Assembly (NCBI GenBank): GCA_026709225.1
Contig: JAPOTJ010000041.1
Coordinates: forward strand, 38,586 to 102,585
Source: Gammaproteobacteria bacterium
Lineage (GTDB): Bacteria; Pseudomonadota; Gammaproteobacteria; Pseudomonadales; Azotimanducaceae
Direction: 5' to 3'
Length of the DNA: 64,000 bases
The notes beneath the pieces are model-generated. The model made no database searches, was not told the origin of the DNA, and worked only from the letters and a program-made list of their open reading frames with translations. The number at the start of each line of letters is the position of its first letter. Positions within the stretch are counted from its first letter, which is position 1. Positions 8,849-18,015 of the stretch are shown here, in pieces. The translations under genes and the position numbers were made by a program.

Positions 8849-9103
8849 ATGAATATAACAACGTTCACAAGTCGTGAAATTAACCAAGACATCGCACGTG
8901 CGAAGAAGTTATCGAAGCTAGGTCCCGTCTTCATCACAACCCGAGGCAAGCCAGCGCATGTCCTGCTGTGCATTGAAGACTATCGGCGCCTTGGAGGGAA
9001 TCACTACACACTCATAGAATCCTTGTCCATGCCGGGCTTAGCGGACATAGCATTTGAGCCAACAAAGGCGAAGGTTCAGAGTTCAGTTCCTGATCTGTCC
9101 TAA
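8849..9103 (+). CDS. Phd/YefM-family antitoxin
   Basis: An 84-residue protein with the Phd N-terminal domain: FTSREINQDIARAKK, then GPVFITTRGKPAHVLL and IEDYRRLGG, which forms the DNA-binding dimer. The C-terminal tail would wrap the toxin. It is clearly related to the antitoxin at 52636-52890, sharing the TSRExNxDxxRAK and GPVxIT-RG patterns. Its toxin partner, starting at 9103 with a TAATG overlap, is cut short, so the antitoxin may survive as an orphan repressor. Confidence 0.8.
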   Translation: MNITTFTSREINQDIARAKKLSKLGPVFITTRGKPAHVLLCIEDYRRLGGNHYTLIESLSMPGLADIAFEPTKAKVQSSVPDLS

Positions 9104-9282
9104 TGTTCATTTTGGACACCAACGTGATCTCAGAGTTGCGCAAGGTAGGCGATGGCAGAGCTGACCCACGAGTGACGGCGTGGCTCTCAAACCAAGATGC
9201 ATCGGTTTGCTTCATTTCCTCGCTGACTCTGATGGAGTTGGAAATTGGCGTTCTGCGGATTGAGCGCCGTCTCAGAGAGTAA
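9103..9282 (+). pseudogene. Truncated VapC (PIN-domain) toxin
   Basis: The ATG overlaps the antitoxin stop. The product starts like a normal VapC (MFILDTNVISELRK, then LTLMELEIGVLRIERR, with the first PIN aspartate and the conserved glutamate) but stops after 59 residues. A complete VapC is about 135-140 residues; the second half, with the remaining acidic residues, is missing. The full-length relative at 52220-52639 shows what has been lost. It should be inactive as an RNase. Confidence 0.75.
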
Positions 9283-9318
9283 ACTTCATCCACCCCGCAA
9301 TCCGGCGACAGCACACCC

Positions 9319-10152
9319 ATGCCCGAGCCACGCTCACGTCCCGAACCCAACTTCGACTCGGATCGTGAGACCCTCATCAAGTGGATTGCCTACATGGACA
9401 ACTACGGGCAACGTTGGCTCGACGACATCGGCAAGGACTACTTTTCTCAGGAATACTGGTATCTCTTCACGGTCGCGCTCGTCTCCCACTGGCGGCAAGC
9501 TCCTTTAAGCGTTAGCGAAGCCTGCGATTGCATGAAGACCGGTTCACCCAAAACCCGCCAGAACCGCCTTCAAAAGCTCATCACCGAGCACATGCTCTTC
9601 AAGACAAAGGAGGCGACTGACCTGCGCCGCACGCATCTGGAGCCGACCGAGGCAATGCTGCACGGAGGTCGCATTCATTTCCGCAACTCCTTGACGGAAG
9701 CAATTCAATTCCTTGATGAGTCGGATATGCTCGCCTCATGCCCAGAGCCGCTTCTGAAACGCATCTCGGAAAGCAGCGATGACGTGGACACGCGCTATCT
9801 ACTGCCTTGGGCGGAGTTCCTAGTGGACTACACCAACGACTGGAACACCACTTTCAAGAAGCTCTTTCACACCGAAGAGTACTGGTACGCCTTCGTGAAT
9901 TCCCTGCTCGGTGCTTGGAAGGGCGCGCCGCTCACCATGAGCGAAGCCTGTCAATCCATGCGCACAGGCTCAAGCAGAACCAAGGAGAAGCGGGTGTCGC
10001 TGGCGGTCACTCGGGGCATGTTGATCAAGCAAAGAAGCTCAAGCGACCTGCGCACCACGCATGTACTCGCGAGCGCGACCTTGGAAGCGCTGCTGATCGG
10101 GCATTTCGAGCGCACACTGCATAAGTTGATGGCATTGACGCGGCTGCTCTAG
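9319..10152 (+). CDS. Protein with two tandem winged-helix-like repeats, upstream of katG
   Basis: A 277-residue protein made of two copies of one module of about 130 residues. Each copy has the order YWYxF, W-x-x-APLxxSEACxxMxTGS, a basic helix and DLRxTHxxxT (first copy about 48-120, second about 193-265). The APLS-EAC and DLR-TH parts resemble the recognition helix and wing of MarR-like regulators, so I infer a DNA-binding protein acting as an intramolecular pseudo-dimer. I do not recognise the exact family. It reads toward katG, 143 bases upstream, so it could regulate katG, but no operator is evident. The start ATG 9319 lacks a strong ribosome-binding site. Confidence 0.6.
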   Translation: MPEPRSRPEPNFDSDRETLIKWIAYMDNYGQRWLDDIGKDYFSQEYWYLFTVALVSHWRQAPLSVSEACDCMKTGSPKTRQNRLQKLITEHMLFKTKEATDLRRTHLEPTEAMLHGGRIHFRNSLTEAIQFLDESDMLASCPEPLLKRISESSDDVDTRYLLPWAEFLVDYTNDWNTTFKKLFHTEEYWYAFVNSLLGAWKGAPLTMSEACQSMRTGSSRTKEKRVSLAVTRGMLIKQRSSSDLRTTHVLASATLEALLIGHFERTLHKLMALTRLL

Positions 10153-10295
10153 GCACCAGAGATGTCGGATGATTCACCAGCGCACCCATAACCCCCACCT
10201 ATCACAGCGCAAACAAATATCTATTTGACCAAGCTCTGCAAATGCAGGAACATACGCCGTCCCAATTTTGAAGATTCAATCCGAGGAGTGTCGCG

Positions 10296-12500
10296 ATGAC
10301 TCAACACACCGATGCAGCCAAGTGCCCGGTCATGCACGAAGGCCCCGGCCTGCAGATGGCTGGCAGCACGGCGAACCAACGCTGGTGGCCGAACCAACTC
10401 AACCTGCGACCCCTGCATCAGAATTCCGCCTTGTCCGACCCCTATGACGAGGGCTTCAACTACGCGGAAGCATTCAAGACGCTCGACCTCGACGCTGTGG
10501 TCGAAGACCTGCACAAGGTCATGACCGACTCGCAGGAATGGTGGCCGGCAGACTACGGGCACTACGGGCCGCTGTTCATCCGCATGGCATGGCACAGCGC
10601 TGGCACCTATCGCGTGGCCGATGGTCGCGGCGGCGGCGCTTCTGGTACGCAGCGCTTCGCGCCGCTCAACAGTTGGCCCGACAACGGCAACCTCGACAAG
10701 GCGCGCCGCCTGCTTTGGCCTGTCAAGCAAAAGTACGGCCGCAAGCTCTCTTGGGCAGATCTGATGATCCTCGCAGGCAACGTCGCCTTGGAGTCCATGG
10801 GCTTCAAGACCTATGGCTTCTCCGGTGGCCGCGAAGATGTCTGGGAGCCCGAGGAGGACATCTACTGGGGTCAGGAAACCGAGTGGCTCGGCGACGAACG
10901 CTATATCGGCGAACGAGTGCTAGAGACGCCCTTGGGCGCGGTGCAGATGGGCCTCATTTATGTGAACCCTCAAGGGCCGAACGCCACACCTGATCCGGTC
11001 GCTTCTGGCCGCGACATCCGCGAAACCTTTGCTCGCATGGCGATGGACGACGAAGAAACCGTCGCGCTTGTTGCCGGCGGGCACGCTTTCGGCAAGGCGC
11101 ATGGCGCGGCCGATGCCGACAAATACGTTGGTCCGGAACCCGAAGGCGCAAGCCTCGTGGAACAGGGCTTCGGCTGGAAAAACAGCTTTGGTTGCGGCAA
11201 GAGCACCGATGCCATCACGAGCGGCATTGAAGGCGCTTGGACGGAAACGCCCATCACGTGGGACAACAACTACTTGGAAGTGCTGTTCAAGTACGATTGG
11301 GAGGTGGTCACCGGGCCGGGCGGCGCCTATCAGTGGCGACCGAAGAATCCCGAAGCGTCCGGCACCGTCCCCGATGCGAAAAGCGGCGAGAAATGTCATG
11401 CGCCGATGATGACCACAGCCGATATGGCGCTTCGCATGGACCCCATCTATGAGCCAATTTCGCGGCGTTTCCTAGAGAATCCAGCCGAGCTTGAAGAAGC
11501 TTTCGCCAAGGCGTGGTACAAGCTCACGCACCGCGACATGGGGCCGATCACCCGATACGTTGGCAAGCTCGTACCGCAGGAGCCTCTGATCTGGCAAGAC
11601 CCTGTGCCCGCGGTCGATCACGCCCTCATCGACGATGCGGATGTCGCTTCGCTGAAAGCCAGCATTCTCCAATCCGGCCTTTCGATTTCGCAATTGGTCA
11701 CTACCGCTTGGGCGTCGGCCTCGTCATTCCGCGGTTCGGACAAGCGCGGCGGTGCCAATGGCGCTCGCATTCGCCTTGCGCCGATGAAGGATTGGGAGGT
11801 GAATCAGCCAGCGGAGCTTGCCAAGGTGCTGCCCGCATTAGAGAAAGTCCAATCAGATTTCAACAGCGCGCAGGCAGGCAACAAGCGCGTGTCGCTCGCG
11901 GATGTGATTGTGTTGGGCGGCTGCGCAGCGGTCGAAGCGGCTGCGAAAAATGCTGGCCACGATGTCGCAGTGCCTTTTGTCGCTGGTCGCACTGATGCCA
12001 CCGAAGAGTGGACCGAAGTGGATTCCGTCGCCCATCTTGAGGTCACAGCGGACGGCTTCCGCAATTACATTCACGACAGCCACCAACGCGCGGCAGAAGA
12101 ACTGCTCGTTGACCGAGCGCAGCTACTGACGCTGACCGCGCCGGAAATGACCGTGCTCGTTGGCGGCTTGCGCGTTCTTGGCGCGAATCACGGCGGCTCG
12201 AGGCGCGGTGTGCTCACCAACCAAACTGATGTCCTGAGTAACGACTTCTTCGTCAACCTCTTGGATATGGGCACGAGCTGGCAGAAGTCTTCGGCTGACG
12301 ATTCGGTGTTCGAAGGCACAGATGCAAGCGGCGCGACCAAATGGACCGCCACCGCAGTGGATCTCGTGTTTGGCTCGAACTCGCAGTTGCGAGCGCTCGC
12401 TGAAGTCTACGGCAGTGATGATGCGGCGCAGACCTTTATCGAGGACTTTGTAGCGGCGTGGAACAAGGTGATGAATCTTGATCGCTTTGACGTGCGCTAG
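10296..12500 (+). CDS. katG: Catalase-peroxidase
   Basis: Bifunctional haem enzyme of 734 residues that removes hydrogen peroxide. The distal triad R96-W99-H100 is in [12 protein letters not shown] and the proximal haem ligand is H263 in [13 protein letters not shown]99, Y222 (in YVNPQGPN) and M248 are all present for the Met-Tyr-Trp crosslink needed for catalase activity. The C-terminal non-haem domain is intact. GAGGAG lies seven bases before the ATG. It probably protects against oxidative stress and is followed closely by an iron alcohol dehydrogenase. Confidence 0.97.
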   Translation: MTQHTDAAKCPVMHEGPGLQMAGSTANQRWWPNQLNLRPLHQNSALSDPYDEGFNYAEAFKTLDLDAVVEDLHKVMTDSQEWWPADYGHYGPLFIRMAWHSAGTYRVADGRGGGASGTQRFAPLNSWPDNGNLDKARRLLWPVKQKYGRKLSWADLMILAGNVALESMGFKTYGFSGGREDVWEPEEDIYWGQETEWLGDERYIGERVLETPLGAVQMGLIYVNPQGPNATPDPVASGRDIRETFARMAMDDEETVALVAGGHAFGKAHGAADADKYVGPEPEGASLVEQGFGWKNSFGCGKSTDAITSGIEGAWTETPITWDNNYLEVLFKYDWEVVTGPGGAYQWRPKNPEASGTVPDAKSGEKCHAPMMTTADMALRMDPIYEPISRRFLENPAELEEAFAKAWYKLTHRDMGPITRYVGKLVPQEPLIWQDPVPAVDHALIDDADVASLKASILQSGLSISQLVTTAWASASSFRGSDKRGGANGARIRLAPMKDWEVNQPAELAKVLPALEKVQSDFNSAQAGNKRVSLADVIVLGGCAAVEAAAKNAGHDVAVPFVAGRTDATEEWTEVDSVAHLEVTADGFRNYIHDSHQRAAEELLVDRAQLLTLTAPEMTVLVGGLRVLGANHGGSRRGVLTNQTDVLSNDFFVNLLDMGTSWQKSSADDSVFEGTDASGATKWTATAVDLVFGSNSQLRALAEVYGSDDAAQTFIEDFVAAWNKVMNLDRFDVR

Positions 12501-12540
12501 TCGTTTTTGGTACTGAGCCGAAAAGCGCGGAGGTCGCCCT

Positions 12541-13680
12541 ATGGCCACACTGACATTTATGACCCGTACCATTTTTGACCACGGGGCGAGCGAACAACTT
12601 GGGAAGGTGCTTGACCAGCACGGCATCCGCCGCCCTTTGCTCTGCACGGACCCTGGCCTCGTAAAGCTCGGGATGGTCGCCGAATTGGCAGGGCATCTGG
12701 GCAACGATTGTGCGACAACAATCTTTGATCGGACGCCCGCCAATCCAACGCAGGCGGCAGTGGAAGACGCCGCGAAGCTGTATCGCGAGGCCGGCTGCGA
12801 CGGCATCGTCGCGTTCGGTGGTGGCTCATCCATGGACCTCGCCAAGGCCGTCGCGCTCACAGTGACGCACGATGGCGACCTGCTTGGCTACACGGCAGGA
12901 CTTGGCGGCACGGCGAAAATCGGCCCTGTCGCCCCGCTCATTGCTATTCCGACGACTTCCGGCACGGGCAGCGAAGTGTCCACGGGCTCGGTCATCATCA
13001 TGGACAATGGCGAAAAGCTCATTCTCATCAGCCCTCACCTCGTACCCCGCACCGCCATCTGCGACCCGTCTCTCACAGTCGGACTGCCTTCGCTCCTGAC
13101 GGCCGCGACCGGCATGGATGCCATGACGCATTGCGTCGAAGCGCTGCTGTCGCCGCAGGTGAACCCGCCAGCCGAGGCAGTGGCCTGCGACGGCATCGTG
13201 CGGGGCATCCGCGACGGCCATCTCCTCGGCGCCGTGCGCGATGGCAGCGACAAGGATGCTCGCTGGCAGATGATGATGGCGGCCACCGAAGGCGCAATGG
13301 CCTTCACGAAGGGACTCGGCGGGGTGCATTCAATGAGCCACGCCTGCGGCGCAGATCAGACCTTGAAGCTCCACCACGGGACGCTCAATGCGGTGATTCT
13401 GCCGACGATTCTCGACTTCAACCGAGACCATACTGGCGACAAATACGCACGTCTCAATGAGGCGATGGGGCTCGATGCCGCTGCGGACCCAGCTGAATTC
13501 ATCCGCGGACTCAACGCCGATTTGGGCTTGCCGGCCAACCTCGGCGACATGGGCGTTTCCCGCGACGCCATTCCTACCCTTGCCGAGCATGCAACGAGAG
13601 ATGTGTGCACCTTCACCAACCCTCGCCCCTGCTCTACATCGGACTACGAACAGCTGTTTGAAGTGGCCTTGGCGAGGTAG
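12541..13680 (+). CDS. Iron-containing alcohol dehydrogenase
   Basis: A 379-residue group III alcohol dehydrogenase. The NAD-binding signature GGGSSMDLAKAVAL lies near residue 100, PTTSGTGSEVS near 138, and the metal-binding part follows: GMDAMTHCVEALLS near 195 supplies an Asp and a His, and GGVHSMSHACGA near 260 more histidines. Such enzymes interconvert alcohols, including diols or lactaldehyde, with aldehydes; the substrate cannot be read from the sequence. It is 40 bases after katG and has AGGTCGCCC before the ATG, so it may share the katG transcript. Confidence 0.9.
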   Translation: MATLTFMTRTIFDHGASEQLGKVLDQHGIRRPLLCTDPGLVKLGMVAELAGHLGNDCATTIFDRTPANPTQAAVEDAAKLYREAGCDGIVAFGGGSSMDLAKAVALTVTHDGDLLGYTAGLGGTAKIGPVAPLIAIPTTSGTGSEVSTGSVIIMDNGEKLILISPHLVPRTAICDPSLTVGLPSLLTAATGMDAMTHCVEALLSPQVNPPAEAVACDGIVRGIRDGHLLGAVRDGSDKDARWQMMMAATEGAMAFTKGLGGVHSMSHACGADQTLKLHHGTLNAVILPTILDFNRDHTGDKYARLNEAMGLDAAADPAEFIRGLNADLGLPANLGDMGVSRDAIPTLAEHATRDVCTFTNPRPCSTSDYEQLFEVALAR

Positions 13681-13699
13681 GCACCTTCGCCGCAGGAAT

Positions 13700-14680
13700 T
13701 CAAGGCTGCAAGAACCATCGCAGCGCCGCATTGAATTCAACAGGCTTTTCGATGAACGGCGTGTGTCCCGCATCCTTGATGAGATGCTCGCAAACACGTC
13801 CGCCTTCACGGCGATAGGCTTGCAAAACTGAACGTGTCTGCCGAATCATAGGTTGCGGCGCGCGTTCAGCATCGCCCTCCTCATCGCAGACGATTGCATC
13901 TTCAGCGCCGCGTATCCAAAGCACAGGCGGCTTGGGGTCAATTGTGACGATTCCCGAAGCGTTGAAGTAGCGCCGCGACATGGCGTTGACTATCCCTCGC
14001 CTGCCAGGCGCCAGACCATGCCCGCAGCACGACGGCTCGGCATCGCCGGGATACCAATCATCACCAATATGCGTGGAGAGCATCGCGTCGAGCAACGCAT
14101 CGATATGATCGGGCACAAAGGGCGGCTTGAAATAGAGCTGCTCAAGCACGTTGCGCGGCGAGAACTGGCTTTCCTTGCTGCGGTCACCACCTGCGAGCCT
14201 GCTGACGAGCGCCGCCGCCACGTATCCTGCGCCCCCGGGCGAGCCATCTCGATGGGCGGGCGCCCCATGCTCATCGATAGAACCCGAATAGCCATAGGGT
14301 GAAATGGTGTTGACGAGCGTCACACTGCGAAGCCGCGCAGGCTCGGCGAGCATCATCTTCATGGCCACACCGCCACCCATGCTGTGTCCGATCACATGGC
14401 AGTTCGGCACTTCGAGGTGATCCATGAGGCCGAGCATGTCCTCGGCCATATCGCCGAGCCCGAGTCTTGCGTCTATGTTCAAGGGTTCGGTCGCGCCGAA
14501 GCCTCGAAGATCTGGCGCGATGCAGTGATACTCGCTCTCGAACGCCTCAATCGTTCCTTCCCAGAAGACAGACGACGACAGGTTGCCGTGAATGAACAGC
14601 ATCGTTTCCGCCGACGCATCCCCGCCTCGGAGCAGGTTGATGCCGAGTCTTGGCGTGCGGGCCAGACTTGTGTTCGGCAT
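13700..14680 (-). CDS. Alpha/beta-fold hydrolase
   Basis: A 326-residue hydrolase. It has the oxyanion region FIHGNLSSSVFW near 30, the nucleophile elbow VIGHSMGGGVAM near 97, an acid in WIRGAEDAIV near 257, and the catalytic His in DAGHTPFIEKP near 308. There is no signal peptide, so it is cytoplasmic. It starts 5 bases after the TonB receptor stop, which suggests one operon in which an imported ester or lactone is hydrolysed. The exact substrate is unknown. Confidence 0.85.
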   Translation of the reverse strand: MPNTSLARTPRLGINLLRGGDASAETMLFIHGNLSSSVFWEGTIEAFESEYHCIAPDLRGFGATEPLNIDARLGLGDMAEDMLGLMDHLEVPNCHVIGHSMGGGVAMKMMLAEPARLRSVTLVNTISPYGYSGSIDEHGAPAHRDGSPGGAGYVAAALVSRLAGGDRSKESQFSPRNVLEQLYFKPPFVPDHIDALLDAMLSTHIGDDWYPGDAEPSCCGHGLAPGRRGIVNAMSRRYFNASGIVTIDPKPPVLWIRGAEDAIVCDEEGDAERAPQPMIRQTRSVLQAYRREGGRVCEHLIKDAGHTPFIEKPVEFNAALRWFLQP

Positions 14681-14685
14681 GTCGG

Positions 14686-16977
14686 CTAGAAAAACCGGTA
14701 GCGAGCCTGAAGCTGGTAGGTTCGCGGATGTCCGTAGTAGGCGAGTCCCACGCCCGGAAATGCCGTCAAGTCAAAGCCGTGCGTGATGTACGCCTCATCA
14801 AGCAGGTTTTTGGCGCCTAAGGACACGCTCCAGCTGTCATCTTTGCTTTCCAATGTAACCGAAGCGCCGAGCAGAGAGAAGCTGTCCTGATGCAGCGCTT
14901 CAAGATTGTTGACATCCACAAAGTAGTCGGACCGCAGGCTCACATCCGCGCCGAATATCAAGTTCGCCCAACCGAGCGAATAGGTGTATTGAACGCCGAC
15001 GTTGCCTGTGAAATCAGGTGAGTTGATGGGCGTCAGGTCACCGCTGACATCCTCATTCGCGGCATTGATGAACGTCTTGTATTCAGCGTCAAGATAGCCG
15101 AGATTCAAGCTCACAAGCAGGTTGGGCGTCGGGCTTGCGAGCAGTTCGGCCTCGAATCCAAAGTTCTCGGCTTCGCCGGCATTCGTAAAGACAGTGGCGA
15201 ACCCTCCAGCCGGGGTGGCGGAAAAGCTGCTGAGCTGCAGGTCTTGATAATCATTGAAGAATGCGGCCATACTGAGACGGACGCGACCATCAGCGAGCAC
15301 GGACTTCCAACCGATCTCAAACGTGTCCGCCACTTCTGCATCATACGGACGCGCTTGCGTATTCACCGCGCTCTCGTCGCTCGCGCTGTTGTAGCCTATG
15401 CGCCCGTCAAAGCCGCCGCTCTTGAAGCCGCGGGCGTATGCGAAATACGCGAGGCCGACCGCCTCAGAGCGGTAGCTGAGGCCAAGCTTCGGCGTGACCT
15501 TGCTGAAGTCCTCGCTCAAATTGAGATTGAGCGCGAAGGGATTTGATGAGTTTGGCGCAGGATTGCAGTCATTGATTGTTGGCAGAACCATGCCAAGCGC
15601 ACCGAGCGCTTGGCATGCCTTGCGCTTCAGCGCTTTGGATTCGGCGGTGTAACGGGCGCCAAGGGTCAGCTCCCACGCCTCGGACACAGCCCAAGACACT
15701 TCACCGAAGATGGCATTCGCTTCCACCGACTGATCATTCTCGCTGACCGTGCCGTAGGGCGAAAAGAACGTGCCCGCCCCGCCGCTGAAGTCGATCGGCT
15801 GCGAGTTGCTGATGCCGTCCGGCGTGAGGTCGTCCTCCGAGAAGTGGTGGATGCCGAGCAGCGCCTGCACCTGGCCACCCGCATCGTAGGCAATCTGCAA
15901 TTCTTGGCTGAACTGATCCTGACGTTGATCAACGTACACGCCGAAGACCTCGAAGCCGGTGCCGTCAAGGTCGATGTGCGTCTCGTAGTCGAGTTGCCTG
16001 AAGGCGGTGACGGATTTCAGCGCGAATGCATCCGAGAGCGCGTATTGGGCGGTGAGCGCGACGCCTTCAACTTCAAGCCGCTCAACGTCATTGAAGTTGG
16101 CTTCGACTTTGAACGGGTCCGAAGCAGGCTCGAAAGCCGCTGTGCGCTGCACGAGCGTCGGCCCGGCGCTGACCCGCGATGGCGTGATGGAGCGATCCGG
16201 ACTGCTTATCGAACGATCAACACTCAAATGAAAGCGCAAATCGTCACTTGGGGAATAGGCAAGTTGCAAGCGGCCTGCGAAGGTCTGCTTGTCGCCGTCG
16301 GTATCGCTTGCAGCGCCAGCGAACTGATTTTCGTTGTAGCCGTCGTGCGCGAGGTGGGCGAATGTTACTCGTCCGAGCAGGCTTCCATCCGCATTCAAGG
16401 GGCCGCTCCAGCTCGCCTTGAGCTGATGCGCGCCAAAGTTGCCAACGCCTGCTTCGACAGCAAAGTACGGGGTCGCCGTTGGTGCCGCGCTGACGTACTT
16501 GATCGCACCGCCTATTGTATTGCGACCATAGAGCGTGCCTTGCGGCCCGCGCAGCACTTCGATTCGTTCTACGTCCACCACATCGAGGAAGGCACCTTGC
16601 GCCCTGCCCATATAGACATCGTCGAGGTAGACGCCAACGCCGGGGTCTGCGAACGAAAGCGAGTCTCTTTGCCCAACCCCGCGAATGTAGATGATCGCAT
16701 TGGCGGCATCGCCCAAGTTGAAGCTCAGGTTGGGGACGATATTTTGAATGTCACCAAGATCCTCCACCTGAAACCGGCTGAGGTCGGATGCCGTCAGCGC
16801 AGTGACGGAAAGCGGCGTATCCGTAAGGCGCTCATCGCGCTTGCGGGCAGTCACGACAACTTCCTCGATCACCCCTTCTGCCGCGACCATGTTGGACACC
16901 GCCGTCGGCGGCAAGGTCAGCGGGATGAGCGCGAGCAGCCCGCAACACAGCGTTTTGATGTTCATGTTGGCCTTCAT
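14686..16977 (-). CDS. TonB-dependent outer-membrane receptor
   Basis: The ATG at 16977 is chosen because GGGAGG precedes it; upstream in-frame ATGs (to 17061) lack one. The 763-residue product has a signal peptide (KTLCCGLLALIPLTLPPT), a TonB-box-like VIEEVVVTARKRDE, a plug domain (about 50-165, with IRGVGQRD and VEVLRGPQGTLYGRNTIGG) and a beta-barrel ending in RYRFF with terminal Phe. The ARKR TonB box and plug resemble receptors for complex organic ligands rather than classical siderophores, but the ligand is unknown. It forms a pair with the hydrolase downstream. Confidence 0.92.
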   Translation of the reverse strand: MKANMNIKTLCCGLLALIPLTLPPTAVSNMVAAEGVIEEVVVTARKRDERLTDTPLSVTALTASDLSRFQVEDLGDIQNIVPNLSFNLGDAANAIIYIRGVGQRDSLSFADPGVGVYLDDVYMGRAQGAFLDVVDVERIEVLRGPQGTLYGRNTIGGAIKYVSAAPTATPYFAVEAGVGNFGAHQLKASWSGPLNADGSLLGRVTFAHLAHDGYNENQFAGAASDTDGDKQTFAGRLQLAYSPSDDLRFHLSVDRSISSPDRSITPSRVSAGPTLVQRTAAFEPASDPFKVEANFNDVERLEVEGVALTAQYALSDAFALKSVTAFRQLDYETHIDLDGTGFEVFGVYVDQRQDQFSQELQIAYDAGGQVQALLGIHHFSEDDLTPDGISNSQPIDFSGGAGTFFSPYGTVSENDQSVEANAIFGEVSWAVSEAWELTLGARYTAESKALKRKACQALGALGMVLPTINDCNPAPNSSNPFALNLNLSEDFSKVTPKLGLSYRSEAVGLAYFAYARGFKSGGFDGRIGYNSASDESAVNTQARPYDAEVADTFEIGWKSVLADGRVRLSMAAFFNDYQDLQLSSFSATPAGGFATVFTNAGEAENFGFEAELLASPTPNLLVSLNLGYLDAEYKTFINAANEDVSGDLTPINSPDFTGNVGVQYTYSLGWANLIFGADVSLRSDYFVDVNNLEALHQDSFSLLGASVTLESKDDSWSVSLGAKNLLDEAYITHGFDLTAFPGVGLAYYGHPRTYQLQARYRFF

Positions 16978-17163
16978 GCGCCCGCCTCCCTTGCTCGCAG
17001 GACAATCACTTGGCCTGAATTCTAGGCACCGCCACGTCATTTTCAATGGCAAATGTTTCACGTAAAAGTTGCGGAAATAATGTGATTGGAAGCGCAGGTG
17101 AATGAAGTCCGCACCGATTGAGGCGTAATGTGACGGAGTCGTTGGCAGCAGGGAGCTGCAGGC

Positions 17164-17295
17164 TTATTGAATCTCGCTGACAACGTCTGTGATGATGTGC
17201 AGCCCCTCCGCCTGTATCGCCAACCTTGCCACTGGCGCGGAGGCCCGCAGGGCGAGGCAGCGATACGAGGCGTCTGCGTCGAGCACAAAAGACAT
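17164..17295 (-). pseudogene. Internally deleted VapC-like toxin remnant
   Basis: The ATG at 17295 overlaps the antitoxin stop as TGATG, the usual TA arrangement. The product is 43 residues: MSFVLDADAS matches a PIN N-terminus and VARLAIQAEGLHIITD resembles the end of a PIN domain, but the middle with the other catalytic acids is gone. It should have no nuclease activity. No gene is seen from 16978 to 17163. Confidence 0.5.
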
Positions 17296-17523
17296 CAGGA
17301 TTTTCGTCCTTCATCCCGCGCTGCGATCAGCTCTTTGACGGAAACCAGAGGCCGCCGGGCGCGGGATGTGCGAATGCGGTCAATGACGGACTGCGTATCC
17401 TTGACCCCGATGATTCGCGCGATAGGCAAGCCCCGGCGCGTGATGGTAAATCTCTCCCTGCTCAACTTGACGAAACAGCTCTGGAAGGCGGGTCTTGGCT
17501 TGGTATGAGCCAACGAATTGCAT
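17295..17523 (-). pseudogene. Frameshifted Phd/YefM-type antitoxin
   Basis: From ATG 17523 the frame reads MQFVGSYQAKTRLPELFRQ then VEQGE; two frames over it continues RFTITRRGLPIARIIGV to the stop at 17295. Joined, these make a normal Phd-type antitoxin of about 77 residues. Loss of one GA unit in a GAGAGA run near 17450 explains the break. With the deleted toxin behind it, the whole module is dead. Confidence 0.65.
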
Positions 17524-17690
17524 GGTGTGGTGCTCTCAAATAGCTTTGTAGATTAGTTTATTTAATCGACTGGTCTACGGATTCTGCGAGAGTGTCCCGC
17601 TTGTTCGCATTACTGCGGCTGCTGAGTCTGCGAGATGTTACAGACGCGGCAGGTATCTTTATAACTGCTCGCTGTCAGACTTCGCCTATC

Positions 17691-17999
17691 ATGTCTGCAT
17701 GGATTATCATCTCGAAGAGCGTACTGGTGATCGTTCCATTAAGTGTCGTCGCGCCGTCAGCGGTCTCCCATCCCCTGCAAGTTTGTACTATTACTGACAC
17801 TGGCAATTGCGTTGGTGTGATCAATGACCTGAAAAGCAAATGGCTTGGCAAGGAGTATGCAACCGGAGCAGCGTGTGAGGAAGTGCTTAACAGGCTTGTG
17901 GGAATGAAGAGCAATCAAGAAGATGGAGAAATCCGCGCAGCGCATAATCGGGAGGTATTAGTCCGATTTCAAGAGCGACATGTTAGGTTGGAGTTGTGA
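17691..17999 (+). CDS. Small exported protein of unknown function
   Basis: A 102-residue product with a hydrophobic N-terminus (SVLVIVPLSVVAPSAV) that looks like a signal peptide, followed by a soluble part with three cysteines and a charged C-terminus. The ATG at 17691 is preferred over one at 17592 because the signal peptide then begins the protein. It ends 16 bases before the first of two exported paralogues and may be co-transcribed. No family is recognised. Confidence 0.4.
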   Translation: MSAWIIISKSVLVIVPLSVVAPSAVSHPLQVCTITDTGNCVGVINDLKSKWLGKEYATGAACEEVLNRLVGMKSNQEDGEIRAAHNREVLVRFQERHVRLEL

Positions 18000-18015
18000 C
18001 GGCGAGGGAAGAAAA

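Noticed and set aside
15610..17025. Plus-strand open frame of 471 codons
   Set aside because: It is antisense to the TonB receptor, which has a signal peptide, plug and barrel; the plus-strand product shows no domain.
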